A stretch of 64,000 nucleotides of DNA, from contig NZ_FNRL01000021.1 in NCBI RefSeq assembly GCF_900107795.1, forward strand, positions 1 to 64,000, in the 5' to 3' direction. Of this stretch, positions 32,470 to 41,312 are shown in pieces. A model generated the notes under the pieces. The model was given only the letters and a program-made list of their open reading frames with translations, did no database searches and had not been told where the DNA came from. Origin of the DNA: Chitinophaga terrae (ex Kim and Jung 2007) (GTDB lineage: Bacteria; Bacteroidota; Bacteroidia; Chitinophagales; Chitinophagaceae). The first letter of the stretch is position 1. Each line of letters begins with the position of its first letter. Made by a program: the position numbers and the translations under genes.

Positions 32470-33027
32470 TTAAAAGTTAAACCTTAGCCCAACGCCTGCC
32501 GATGGGCGGAATTGTTTTAAATCCGTACCCCATAAAACTTTGGTACGACCTTGCAGGAGCAGCACAAACCTGTCAGACAAATAGGTTTCAAAGGACAAAC
32601 GCCCTCCGGCTCCGTAAACAAAATGGTCTTTGTCGAGGATTTTAGAGCCATCGTACAGCGTTGCTTCGTTCCGGTTAATGGTTTCATACCCGGCAACAGC
32701 ACTAAGCCCTGCATTTAGCGTTACTGTCTTTCTCGCATCACCTAAAAGCTGGAGAGCGAAACCCATTTCACCCGTGTAGGTTTCCAGCGGTATCTGTAAC
32801 GTCCTGTAATCGGCGAATTGGTGGGTATATTCTGCACCCCATATCCAGTAATTTCCGCCCCTGCTGTTTACGGTCATGGTCAAATTCAAGAAGTAATTGT
32901 CCTTTACTTCTTTAGACAACAATCCGGCGTTTACTTCCAGTCCTTTTTGTCCGGGTGTCATTCTTTGTGCCTGTGTAGCTGTAATGCTCAACACCGCAAG
33001 CATCACGGTAAAAATGTATTTTATCAT
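32470..33027 (-). CDS. traO: Conjugative transfer protein TraO
   Basis: 185 residues: a signal peptide (MLAVLSITATQAQ) and an outer-membrane beta-barrel-like domain ending in Phe (VGLRFNF). It contains TPGQKGLEVNAGLL and the long amphipathic strands typical of TraO. It is probably part of the outer-membrane end of the mating channel. It lies 11 bp upstream of traQ in the tra operon, so the two are co-transcribed. Confidence 0.88.
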   Translation of the reverse strand: MIKYIFTVMLAVLSITATQAQRMTPGQKGLEVNAGLLSKEVKDNYFLNLTMTVNSRGGNYWIWGAEYTHQFADYRTLQIPLETYTGEMGFALQLLGDARKTVTLNAGLSAVAGYETINRNEATLYDGSKILDKDHFVYGAGGRLSFETYLSDRFVLLLQGRTKVLWGTDLKQFRPSAGVGLRFNF

Positions 33028-33045
33028 TGTTCTTTTACGTTTTGG

Positions 33046-33948
33046 TTAATTAATCTTTAGGTGCATGGCGTTTACCAGCTTTGCGTGTACGAGGTCGAAA
33101 TTTTCTACCTGCAAAGTCTGTTGTCTGCCGCCGTTCTTTTCAAAGATTTCAATGACCAACACATTATCATCGGTAATGGTAAACTGGTCGAGCAGGAATA
33201 CATTTTGTTCAGTAGTATTGCCAGCAATTTCCGTCAGTGGCTTATACATACGCAGTGGTGTCATGGGCTTTTCCTGCACTACGGTACGCTTTGCCACTTT
33301 CTTATCCACGACTTTGAAACTCACAAAGTCAATGTTAAACGGTACATTGCTTGAATTGCGCAGTTCCGTATGGAAATAGAATTTGCCGTTATGGACATAG
33401 ATACCTTTCAATAAGAACTGAATACCGTAGCTTTTAGAAGCGATGTGCTTTACAATCCTTTTATCTTTTTTGTAAATGGTTTCCATAAGCAACCCGGCCA
33501 GCGATGGCGAGTTGCTCCCCAATTCCTCAAACAACACATCGTTTCCGTTTTCCCTGTCTGATGCTTTCTGCATGGTCAGTAAATCGTAATTCAGCGTTGC
33601 AGGATATGGACTGTAATAAACATTGAAGTTGTAGAAACGCCCGTCATCGGTAATCACCGAAAAATTGGTTTCTTCCGTAAAATCCTTAACGGTGGCTTTT
33701 ATACGCAACACGTTTTCGGCATCTTCTGCCTTGCCTGCGATAAGATACTCACTGCCCAAATCCACATAACGGATAGCTGCCGGAAATATCAGATGGGAGG
33801 TTTTATTGTACGTTACCTGCATTTCGTAAGGTTCTACCTTACCCATGCTTAATTTGCTTGTATTGGATGCAACCTGCTGTGCATTCGTAGTGGCATTAAA
33901 GGCTATCAAACAAACCATTGCCAAAAGACTTTTAAATATTGCTTTCAT
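33046..33948 (-). CDS. traN: Conjugative transfer protein TraN (DUF4138)
   Basis: About 300 residues from ATG 33948, which leads straight into a signal peptide (LAMVCLIAFNATTNAQ); an ATG at 33975 overlapping the traM stop is possible. DUF4138 features are TSHLIFPAAIRYVDLGSEYLIAGKAE and the later FYFHTELRNSSNVPFNIDFVSF with a KK-rich turn. TraN is the VirB9-like outer-membrane core partner of TraM. Confidence 0.9.
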   Translation of the reverse strand: MKAIFKSLLAMVCLIAFNATTNAQQVASNTSKLSMGKVEPYEMQVTYNKTSHLIFPAAIRYVDLGSEYLIAGKAEDAENVLRIKATVKDFTEETNFSVITDDGRFYNFNVYYSPYPATLNYDLLTMQKASDRENGNDVLFEELGSNSPSLAGLLMETIYKKDKRIVKHIASKSYGIQFLLKGIYVHNGKFYFHTELRNSSNVPFNIDFVSFKVVDKKVAKRTVVQEKPMTPLRMYKPLTEIAGNTTEQNVFLLDQFTITDDNVLVIEIFEKNGGRQQTLQVENFDLVHAKLVNAMHLKIN

Positions 33949-33974
33949 TTTTTTCTGATTTTTTGTGTTGAACA

Positions 33975-35303
33975 TTAGTTTTTAGAAACGAGGAACAATT
34001 GATGACCGGCTTTAACGGTAACTTTCGGTGTTCTTACTTTTTTGGCGAAGTAACCCGATATGCCCTGCACCACGCCACGGAAAAGGTCGCCTGCCGCTTG
34101 CTGTCCTGCGGAGCGGGTCATCATAATGGACGTACCGGAGGTTTGGCTCATGTTAGAAGCGATTTCCGTTAAGGCATTTACTTCAGGCGAATAAGGCACA
34201 TATAAGCCCTGTTGTCCGTCTAAATCGTACACGGTTATTTCCACAGGGATAATATTGCCCTCAAACTCAATAGACGTTATTTTCAATTGTAACCTACCGC
34301 CAGCAAACTTTGCGTTTGCGGTTAACACCGTTCCTGCCGGAATGGTACGGCTGGGTGTTTTTGCAGTTTCCATCAAACGCAGGCGCACACCGCTTTCATC
34401 CGTTACGGTCTGCGTTTCCTGCACTACTGCTTTGATGCTGTTTTTGGGCTGTACAACCTGCTCATTGGTTCCGGCAGTATAAAACCCCCTGTTGCGGGTT
34501 TCGTTCCAGCTTGCCAAAAATGCACTGTCCGTAGGTTCACGATACAAAGCAGATACGGCATTTTTCCTTGCTGGCGAGAACGCTACAAAATGTTCTTTTT
34601 GTGTAGCACCTTTTGCGGGAACAGTTGTATCAATCTTACCCGGTTGTGAGGTAGTATTGGATGGCAGATATTTTGCTGCCATCTGATAAGACTTCTCCAT
34701 CAAAGCCATTTGGTCTTGCACGGTCGTTGTAGCGGGTACATCCTTTGCTGCCAATTTTTCTTTCAATTCATCCACCTGCCTGCGGAGTTCCTGCGTTTGA
34801 TAGTCGTTGTTGTCGTAAAACGAGCCTAACGTACTTTGGGCATTTCGATAACTGTTTAAAGCCGGGTTGCCGTTTCGTTGCGTACCACCTCCGAAAGCAG
34901 ATCCGTCTTCGTTGCCCTCATCCGGAGAAACTGCTTTCTTGTTGGTGGTACTGTCTTCGTTCCAATAGTCGGACAGGGACGTAAGCGCATTGCGCTTTTC
35001 CTGCTCTTTCTGTTCCAGCATTTCCTGCTCATAGGCTTTTTGCTTATCCGACTGCAATCCTGCATCGGTAGCTTGTGGCACGGCATCGTTCAAACCTATA
35101 TCCTGAACTTTTTTCTTGTCGGAAGATGGTTTGAAGATTAGGTACATACAGCCAAGAAATACCACCGCCATAAGCACAAAAATGATTGGCTTCTTTAGCT
35201 TTTCGGCTTTGTTCTGCGCACCGTCTTTCGGTGCTTCCTTTTGGTTATTCGGGTCGTCATCTTCGACCAGAATACTCACTCTTTTGTTTTCATTATCTTT
35301 CAT
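33975..35303 (-). CDS. traM: Conjugative transfer protein TraM
   Basis: 442 residues, VirB10-like. A cytoplasmic acidic N-terminus (about 1-35), one membrane helix (IIFVLMAVVFLGCMYLIF), a long charged/coiled periplasmic linker (about 60-290), and a C-terminal TraM domain with PAGTVLTANAKFAGGRLQLKITSIEF and GHQLFLVSKN. It spans the envelope and forms the channel core with TraN. The start overlaps traL by 11 bp. Confidence 0.92.
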   Translation of the reverse strand: MKDNENKRVSILVEDDDPNNQKEAPKDGAQNKAEKLKKPIIFVLMAVVFLGCMYLIFKPSSDKKKVQDIGLNDAVPQATDAGLQSDKQKAYEQEMLEQKEQEKRNALTSLSDYWNEDSTTNKKAVSPDEGNEDGSAFGGGTQRNGNPALNSYRNAQSTLGSFYDNNDYQTQELRRQVDELKEKLAAKDVPATTTVQDQMALMEKSYQMAAKYLPSNTTSQPGKIDTTVPAKGATQKEHFVAFSPARKNAVSALYREPTDSAFLASWNETRNRGFYTAGTNEQVVQPKNSIKAVVQETQTVTDESGVRLRLMETAKTPSRTIPAGTVLTANAKFAGGRLQLKITSIEFEGNIIPVEITVYDLDGQQGLYVPYSPEVNALTEIASNMSQTSGTSIMMTRSAGQQAAGDLFRGVVQGISGYFAKKVRTPKVTVKAGHQLFLVSKN

Positions 35304-35577
35304 ACAACTGATTTTTTAGAATTTTTGAAATACTGTCCTGCGGAGATACCGGGGACTTTTTTTGTTTGATAAGCGGGTTTTCGATATGCTCAATTTTCAG
35401 TTTGTTATCGCTTGCGCCAACATCATAGCACTCTTTCGCTATGACGATAACGGACAATAACAGATAGCCTGCAAAGAGCAATAGCGTGTAACGATGCTGT
35501 TTTTTTACAGGCAGCTCACGCCACTTGTCATCGAGCCTGTCAAACCACTTGCTGATTTTTGTTCTTAACTTTTTCAT
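35293..35577 (-). CDS. traL: TraL-like small membrane protein (DUF3989 type)
   Basis: 94 residues: a basic N-terminus (KLRTKISKWFDRLDDKWRELP), one membrane helix (YTLLLFAGYLLLSVIVIA) and a polar tail. Size, helix placement and position between traK and traM fit the TraL/DUF3989 family. It overlaps the start of traM by 11 bp. Confidence 0.7.
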   Translation of the reverse strand: MKKLRTKISKWFDRLDDKWRELPVKKQHRYTLLLFAGYLLLSVIVIAKECYDVGASDNKLKIEHIENPLIKQKKSPVSPQDSISKILKNQLYER

Positions 35578-35596
35578 GCCTTAACTATTTTCCGTT

Positions 35597-36025
35597 TTAG
35601 TGCCTGAAACCCCTGCCTTTTGGAACAACCTGTTGTTTCGGTGCATCACTGACCAAAGCGATTGCCTCCCTTACTTTGGGCGCATTGACCACAGACAGGT
35701 TGGTGAGTTCCGATTGCTTTAATAAATGCCCGTACTGGTCTTTTCTTTTAACCTCCATTTTATTGAGGAAGAATTTTCCGTTCAGGTGTTTTACCCACAT
35801 ACTGCACTGCACATGGGGTTTGTCTTCGCCAGCCCATTGCAGGTAGCCCGTAACAAGCAGTACAGGCTTAGGTGTTCCCTCTGTACCATTACGGCAGTTT
35901 TCGAGATATTCACTTATGCTGTCTTTCAACTTTCCGGGATACGCACCCTGCGTATGGAAATAGCCGTTATATCCTTTGTCTGTAAGGATTTTGGCAAACG
36001 TGTTTAAATCTGATAATACTTCCAT
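35597..36025 (-). CDS. Conserved protein in tra operon, unknown function
   Basis: 142 residues from ATG 36025, ten bases after the traK stop; the longer frame would overlap traK. It has no membrane helix. It shows a compact alpha/beta N-terminus (EVLSDLNTFAKILTDKGYNGYFHT) and a conserved-looking HVQCSMWVKHLNGKFFLNKMEVKR segment. It is inserted between traK and traL in the operon and is probably an accessory transfer or regulatory factor. Confidence 0.65.
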   Translation of the reverse strand: MEVLSDLNTFAKILTDKGYNGYFHTQGAYPGKLKDSISEYLENCRNGTEGTPKPVLLVTGYLQWAGEDKPHVQCSMWVKHLNGKFFLNKMEVKRKDQYGHLLKQSELTNLSVVNAPKVREAIALVSDAPKQQVVPKGRGFRH

Positions 36026-36035
36026 AGAATTGATT

Positions 36036-36659
36036 TTAGCGTTCGATGACCTCCATGTCTTTGTTTTCAAGCACGGCAAATTTTTCAATGTTGAAGCCCT
36101 GCGGGTTGTTGTCTGAACGGACGGAGTTCACGAGATAGCAGGAGGTTACAAGGCTGCGCTTGGTAACATTGCTCGAACGGATGATGAATTGTTTTGCGTA
36201 AGTACGCACTGCATAAGGATAGCTGTCGAAATTACAGACCACGCTGTCCACTTCGATGCGTTGCTGTACGTTGCCCGAAATAATCCGGTTGTAGTAACCC
36301 TTTTCCGAAAGGTCTTTGTAATAGTCAAAGGCACTTTTGTCGGCGAGGTTGAACGCCCGTTTCATATTGCTTTCGATGGCGTTCTTGTCCGGTGCGAGCG
36401 TAAAGAATAATTCATGGAAACGCCTTACGTGTTCACGGGCTTCTACTGGTCGGTTAATGCTTGCATCCTGTGATAAAGCGAGCATCAACGATTTACCGTT
36501 ATCCAGTACATAAATCTTTTGCCGTTGTAACTCCGCAAAGCGGTAGGATTGCCAAACGGCATATCCTACCACGCTGATGCAGAGAATGGCAAAAACAATA
36601 GCGTACAGTCTTATCTGTCTAAAACTGTTTTCGATGTTTCTTAATGTTTTAAATTCCAT
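36036..36659 (-). CDS. traK: Conjugative transfer protein TraK
   Basis: 207 residues, VirB8-like: one N-terminal membrane helix (LYAIVFAILCISVVGYAVW) and a periplasmic NTF2-like domain with ALSQDASINRPVEAREHVRRFHELFF and the terminal strands of the family. It is an inner-membrane scaffold of the mating channel. It sits in operon order between traJ and traL. Confidence 0.92.
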   Translation of the reverse strand: MEFKTLRNIENSFRQIRLYAIVFAILCISVVGYAVWQSYRFAELQRQKIYVLDNGKSLMLALSQDASINRPVEAREHVRRFHELFFTLAPDKNAIESNMKRAFNLADKSAFDYYKDLSEKGYYNRIISGNVQQRIEVDSVVCNFDSYPYAVRTYAKQFIIRSSNVTKRSLVTSCYLVNSVRSDNNPQGFNIEKFAVLENKDMEVIER

Positions 36660-36674
36660 TTTTAGATGATTAAA

Positions 36675-37670
36675 TTATTTGTTCAATAACCTGCCGCCGA
36701 TGTTGCCTACTGCGGCTCCTGTTCCCGCTCCGGCAAGGTTTCCTGTTTTCGCAGCCGTTGAGTTTACATTACGCATGAAGTTTCCAGTACCACCCGCCTG
36801 AATTACCCAGCCCGCTACCGTTGGAATAGTGAAATAGCCCACTATGCCAATCAGCATGAAAATGATATACACGGTATTGGAGGTATCGGGGATATAAGTG
36901 GGGTCTGCTAACATTGCAATGTCCCGTTCAAGTATGAGCGACTGTATTTTCGCCAGTATGGAACTGAACATATCGGATATGGGCAACCATAGGTACACAC
37001 TGATATATCGGGTCAGCCATTGCGTAAGCGTGGACTGAAAACCGTCCCATACGCTTATCGCAAAGGCTATCGGCCCCAATATGGACAGCACGATGAGGAA
37101 GAACGTTCGTATCGTATCTATGACCAGTGCCGCCGCCTGAAAGAGTATTTCCAGCAGGTCGCGAAACCACTCCTTAATGGCTTTTTCCATTTTATAGGCT
37201 TGTCTGTCGAGATACATTCCCGTCATGGTTGCCAAATCGGAGGGCGACCAGCCCAATTCATCCAGCTTCTTATCAAATTCCTCATCGCTTACGAGGTAAG
37301 CGGTTTCGGGATTGCGAAGCATTGCCTCCCTTTCCAACTGGTCTTTCTGCTGCTGCAACTTGTTCAGGTCAAGCACCTGACCTTCGAGCATAGAGTGTGT
37401 GCCTTTTACCACGGGCGACATGACCGCATTGATAGTCCCCAAAACCATCGTGGGGAAAAACATAATGCAAAGCCCTATGGCGAACGGGCGGAGCAAAGGG
37501 AATACGTCTATCGGTTCCGCACGGCTCAACGCCTGCCAGACTTTGAGGGCAACGTAAAACAGTGCGCCCAATCCAGCGATGCCTTTTGCTATCGCAGCCA
37601 TGTCCGCCGTTAAAGGCATCATTTCATCATACAGGCTGCGCAGCATTTCGTGAAGATTATTCCATTCCAT
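36675..37670 (-). CDS. traJ: Conjugative transfer protein TraJ
   Basis: 331 residues, a polytopic membrane protein (VirB6/TrbL-like position). Helices include MAAIAKGIAGLGALFYVALKVW, PFAIGLCIMFFPTMVLGTI, FFLIVLSILGPIAFAISVW and VYIIFMLIGIVGYFTIPTVAGW. A Gly/Ala-rich C-terminus follows (TGNLAGAGTGAAVGNIGG). It forms part of the inner-membrane pore. It is separated from traI by 3 bp. Confidence 0.92.
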   Translation of the reverse strand: MEWNNLHEMLRSLYDEMMPLTADMAAIAKGIAGLGALFYVALKVWQALSRAEPIDVFPLLRPFAIGLCIMFFPTMVLGTINAVMSPVVKGTHSMLEGQVLDLNKLQQQKDQLEREAMLRNPETAYLVSDEEFDKKLDELGWSPSDLATMTGMYLDRQAYKMEKAIKEWFRDLLEILFQAAALVIDTIRTFFLIVLSILGPIAFAISVWDGFQSTLTQWLTRYISVYLWLPISDMFSSILAKIQSLILERDIAMLADPTYIPDTSNTVYIIFMLIGIVGYFTIPTVAGWVIQAGGTGNFMRNVNSTAAKTGNLAGAGTGAAVGNIGGRLLNK

Positions 37671-37673
37671 AGC

Positions 37674-38306
37674 TTACCAATATTTTTGTTCTGCGGTTCC
37701 GTACAGTTCCAGCACCCGTTTGGTATTGTTCTGTTTCTTCGCCCTCAAAATGCTTACAGAAATATTTTTATTGGTATAGTAGCGTACAAGGCTGTGGTAG
37801 TCCTTAACCTCTTTGTACACCTTGTCTATTACGTCCATGCGCTCCTTATCATTTAAGGATAGCCCGGTGTTGGAAACAATCTGTTTCAGCTCTTTCAGCA
37901 ACTCGGTGCTTTCGTTCAGGAGCGTGGAATAACCGTTGGCTATTGCTGTCAGTTCCTGCGGGGTGAAATTTGGGTCGTTCATCATTTTGCCGAAATTCTT
38001 CACATACATTTCGGACACATCGCCCACCAGCAAAACAGTTTGCTGTACCTTGCGGGCATCTTTAACCAGGTTGTTGACCGCTTTCAGTTTGTCGTAATAC
38101 TCTTTGCCTTGGTCATACACCTTTTTCACCTCGTTGAAATTCTTAACCACGTTGCTCACAGTGGAGGACGTTTGCACGATTTCGTTTGCACTGTTGAGGA
38201 TGCCGGAAATAAGGTTTCCGGGGTCAGTTACTACAAACTGCGCCTTAGCGGATGGTGCAGCGGCAAGCATAAATGCCGTACACACCAGTAACATTGCTTT
38301 TTTCAT
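37674..38306 (-). CDS. traI: TraI-type transfer protein (DUF4141)
   Basis: 210 residues: a signal peptide (MLLVCTAFMLAAAPSAKAQF) and a long helical periplasmic domain (DPGNLISGILNSANEIVQ, then NVVKNFNEVKKVYDQGKEYYDKLKAV). This is VirB5/TrbJ-like in style. It is named TraI in Bacteroidetes elements and is not the F-plasmid relaxase of the same name. Operon position between traG and traJ supports it. Confidence 0.88.
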   Translation of the reverse strand: MKKAMLLVCTAFMLAAAPSAKAQFVVTDPGNLISGILNSANEIVQTSSTVSNVVKNFNEVKKVYDQGKEYYDKLKAVNNLVKDARKVQQTVLLVGDVSEMYVKNFGKMMNDPNFTPQELTAIANGYSTLLNESTELLKELKQIVSNTGLSLNDKERMDVIDKVYKEVKDYHSLVRYYTNKNISVSILRAKKQNNTKRVLELYGTAEQKYW

Positions 38307-38370
38307 TGTTTCTGATTTTTAAAAATTAATAATTGCTTGATTTTCTCTTACCCATATTCAATGGGCTGTT

Positions 38371-38586
38371 TTACATTTTGCGCCCCATCTTCCTGATGGG
38401 TTCGGGCGTTCTTTTCTGTTGCAGGTCATTAAGCCGTGTAAAAAAATCCTGCAAACTTTGAGGCTGGGTTGCAGATACTTCCTTACATAGTTTTGCAAAA
38501 TCCTGTTCTTCTTTGTTAGCAGGGTCGGCTTCAAATACCAAAGCCTTGTTGTTGCCAATGGGCAGTGTGATTTTTTCCTTTTCCAC
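38371..38586 (-). CDS. Small soluble protein in the tra operon
   Basis: 71 residues, hydrophilic: ITLPIGNNKALVFEADPANKEEQDFAKLC then a helix SLQDFFTRLNDLQQKRT and a basic end (IRKMGRKM). It sits 20 bp after traG and 64 bp before traI. A small protein at this place recurs in related elements. Role unknown, perhaps a chaperone or regulator. Confidence 0.65.
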   Translation of the reverse strand: MEKEKITLPIGNNKALVFEADPANKEEQDFAKLCKEVSATQPQSLQDFFTRLNDLQQKRTPEPIRKMGRKM

Positions 38587-38606
38587 TTGTCTTGCTTTTA
38601 AAATGA

Positions 38607-41114
38607 TTAGAAATTGTTTGCTTTTTCACGCCTTTGAAGTGCAATGCGCTTAATGGCTTGCTCCACATTGCCGCCCAGCTCATGAGCAAGCTGCATCACT
38701 TCCAGCTTTTCGGTTTCTTCGGTGGTGTATGCGAGGTATTCTTCGAGCGATACCTCTGTGGCATATACGGCGGAGTGCGTACCACCCAACCCAATCCAAA
38801 CCTCTTTGTAAAGGCGACTTGGGTCATTGTTCATGTTGATAGAAAGTACCTGTCCTTTCTCTTTGTCCGTAAGCCCCAGCATCGCTTGGATGTCGTCAAA
38901 CTTGTTCATGTACTTACGCTGGTCAAGCAAGATTTTACAGTCGGAGTTGTTGATGATACTTTCTTTCACAATGGGCGACTGGATGATGTCGTCCACTTCC
39001 TGCGTTACGACTATCGCCTCACCGAAGAATTTCCTCACGGTCTTGAACAAATACTTAATGTATTCCGCCATGCCTTCTTTCGCTATCGCCTTCCACGCTT
39101 CTTCAATCAGTATCAGCTTACGCACACCTTTTAGCCTGCGCATCTTGTTGATGAAAACCTCCATGATAATGATGGTGACAATGGGGAACAGTATCTTGTG
39201 GTCTTTTATCGCATCAATTTCAAACACGATGAAGCGTTTGGAAAGCAGGTCTAATTGCTTGTCGGAGTTCAGCAAGTAATCATATTCCCCGCCTTTGTAA
39301 TAAGGTTCCAGCACGTTCAGGAAGTTGGCAAGGTCAAAGTCTTTTTCCCTTACCTGCTTTTCTTCGAGAACCTTGCGATAGTCGCCTTTTACATACTCAT
39401 AAAAACCATTGAACGAGGGATAAGCATCATCCTGTTTGATGTGTTCGATGTAACCCGAAACAGCATTGGACAATGCTACTTCTTCAGAGCGTTTGGGCGG
39501 CTCATCGTCCCGTTTCCAAAGCGTGAGGATAAGCGTTTTGATACTTTCCCTTTTCTCAATATCAAATACGCCATCGTCCGTGTAGAAAGGGTTAAAAGCA
39601 ATAGGGTTATCTTCCGTATAGGTAAAGTAAACACCGTCTTCGCCTCTGGTCTTTCCTTTAATCAGTTCACACAATCCCTGATACGAGTTACCTGTATCTA
39701 CCAGCAGGACGTGTGCGCCCTGTTCATAATATTGACGTACCATGTGGTTAGTGAAAAAAGACTTACCCGAACCTGATGGCCCCAAAATGAATTTGTTGCG
39801 GTTCGTAATAATGCCTTTTTTCATGGGCAGGTCGGAAATATCCAAATGGATAGGTTTGCCCGTAAGCCTGTCTGCCATCTTGATACCAAAGGGTGATGGC
39901 GAACTTTGGTAATTGGTTTCTTCGGTGAAGAAGCACAAAGCAGGTTCTATGAACGTGTAAAAACTTTCTTCACTTGGAAAGTCGCCCGCATTGCCCGGCA
40001 TAGCCGCCCAATACAGCGTGGCAACGTCCACCGTGTTGTGGCGTGGCTTGCATTCCATCAAAGCCAGTGCGCTACCTGTGTCGTTCTTTAGCTGTTTGAG
40101 TTCGTTCGGCTCGTCTGACCACGCCATGATGTTGAAGTGCGCACGGATAGAAGATAGACCGAAGCTGTGCGCTTCGTTCAGGTACTTTTCAATCCACTCT
40201 TTGTTGATTTGGTTAGCCCTGCTGTACCTTGCCAGCGAGTGCATATTGCGGGCAGATTTTTCAAACTTGCGCAGGTTCTCATCGCTGTTGTCTAAAAACA
40301 AATACTGGTTGTAAATGTGGTTGCAGGAAAGAAGCAAACCCACGGGAGCAGCAAAGGACAAAAGACAATCGCTTCTATCAGTAGATAGCTTTTCATACCT
40401 CGTGTTTGCCGATACCGTTCCGGGCAAATCGTCCGTGTCTGAAAGTGTATGCAGGCACAGCCTTTTGTTACCGATGCGTACATCCTCACTTCCCAAAGCG
40501 ATGTCCTGCATGGGTGTTGCGGCTTCCCTTGACAGGGTAAAATATTGCTCTAACAAACCCTGCGTGTTGTCCGTACCGATGATGTCATCTTCTGTAAGGC
40601 GTTCCAGCTTCACAAACCCGCTATCGTTCATAATACGCTCAAACTGCGCCACCGCTTCCATGAACCTGCGAACGGTTTCTTTATCCCTTATTTCTTTCGG
40701 GATAAGCACACCTTTGCAAAGCGATGAGAAGTTGCTTTGCATACGCATCCGGTCTTTGGTGGTCTTGGTAAGGAACAGGTAACAGTAATGATTAAGAAAA
40801 GGACGTTCGTTGAAATGCTGCTGATAAGACTTCGCTAAAAAACTCAATCCATCCTGTGCAATATCAGGTGCGTAACTTTCTTTAATAAACCAATCCTGTT
40901 TGTGGATAATGGAGTAATCCGGCAAGGTCTTGATAGCCTTGTGCCATGCTGAATGGATAGCATCGTACTCCGGCGATGCTACCGTGAACAGTTCCGGCAA
41001 GTGAACCCGAAAGCAGGCAGTAATGTCCGCATCTTTACTGATGATGCAGTTCTGTTCCACCGACAATAAGGGAAACTTGCTTTCCAGCGTTGTGGCTTTT
41101 GCTGTGTTTCTCAT
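38607..41114 (-). CDS. traG: Conjugation ATPase TraG (VirB4-like)
   Basis: 835 residues. The N-terminal half is the VirB4/TraC-type domain. The C-terminal half is the ATPase with Walker A GPSGSGKS (about 445), a Walker B segment in RKLILIEEAWKAIAKEGM, and VVTQEVDDIIQSPIVKESIINNSDCKILLDQRKY. It energises pilus or channel assembly. Its ATG overlaps the traF stop (ATGA), so its translation is coupled to the spliced traF message. Confidence 0.95.
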   Translation of the reverse strand: MRNTAKATTLESKFPLLSVEQNCIISKDADITACFRVHLPELFTVASPEYDAIHSAWHKAIKTLPDYSIIHKQDWFIKESYAPDIAQDGLSFLAKSYQQHFNERPFLNHYCYLFLTKTTKDRMRMQSNFSSLCKGVLIPKEIRDKETVRRFMEAVAQFERIMNDSGFVKLERLTEDDIIGTDNTQGLLEQYFTLSREAATPMQDIALGSEDVRIGNKRLCLHTLSDTDDLPGTVSANTRYEKLSTDRSDCLLSFAAPVGLLLSCNHIYNQYLFLDNSDENLRKFEKSARNMHSLARYSRANQINKEWIEKYLNEAHSFGLSSIRAHFNIMAWSDEPNELKQLKNDTGSALALMECKPRHNTVDVATLYWAAMPGNAGDFPSEESFYTFIEPALCFFTEETNYQSSPSPFGIKMADRLTGKPIHLDISDLPMKKGIITNRNKFILGPSGSGKSFFTNHMVRQYYEQGAHVLLVDTGNSYQGLCELIKGKTRGEDGVYFTYTEDNPIAFNPFYTDDGVFDIEKRESIKTLILTLWKRDDEPPKRSEEVALSNAVSGYIEHIKQDDAYPSFNGFYEYVKGDYRKVLEEKQVREKDFDLANFLNVLEPYYKGGEYDYLLNSDKQLDLLSKRFIVFEIDAIKDHKILFPIVTIIIMEVFINKMRRLKGVRKLILIEEAWKAIAKEGMAEYIKYLFKTVRKFFGEAIVVTQEVDDIIQSPIVKESIINNSDCKILLDQRKYMNKFDDIQAMLGLTDKEKGQVLSINMNNDPSRLYKEVWIGLGGTHSAVYATEVSLEEYLAYTTEETEKLEVMQLAHELGGNVEQAIKRIALQRREKANNF

Positions 41115-41203
41115 AGGGCATCGGATTTACGGGTGAACTTTACATAGCGGTGTACAGCCTTGCGGCAGATGATATATTTCGGATGCCTTTTCTTTGCACC
41201 CAG
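41111..41203 (-). CDS. traF: traF exon 2 (C-terminus of interrupted TraF)
   Basis: Thirty codons beginning LGAKKRHPKYIICRKAVHRY, the conserved C-terminal end of DUF4133/TraF. The stop overlaps the traG start. Joined in frame to exon 1 (43695-43934) after removal of the intron, it restores a 110-residue protein of normal family length. The longer open frame reaching into the intron (to 41386) is not a separate gene. Confidence 0.88.
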   Translation of the reverse strand: MGAKKRHPKYIICRKAVHRYVKFTRKSDAL

Positions 41204-41264
41204 GTAGGATAGAAACCCAGCGCCTTGCCATATTGCTATGGTAGGTTTCCGAGAATCCTCCTCC

Positions 41265-41298
41265 GAACCGTACGTACACCTCTCAGTGTATACGGCTC
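41265..41298 (-). ncRNA. Group II intron domain V
   Basis: A 34-nt hairpin on the minus strand from GAGCCGTAT (41298) to ACGTACGGTTC (41265). It has the AGC catalytic triad at positions 2-4 and the bulged upper stem expected of domain V, the catalytic heart of the ribozyme. Confidence 0.88.
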
Positions 41299-41312
41299 TC
41301 CATAATAATTTT

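Noticed and set aside
37020..37613. 197-codon open frame on the plus strand
   Set aside because: Antisense to traJ; a shadow of a membrane-protein gene with no coding features of its own.
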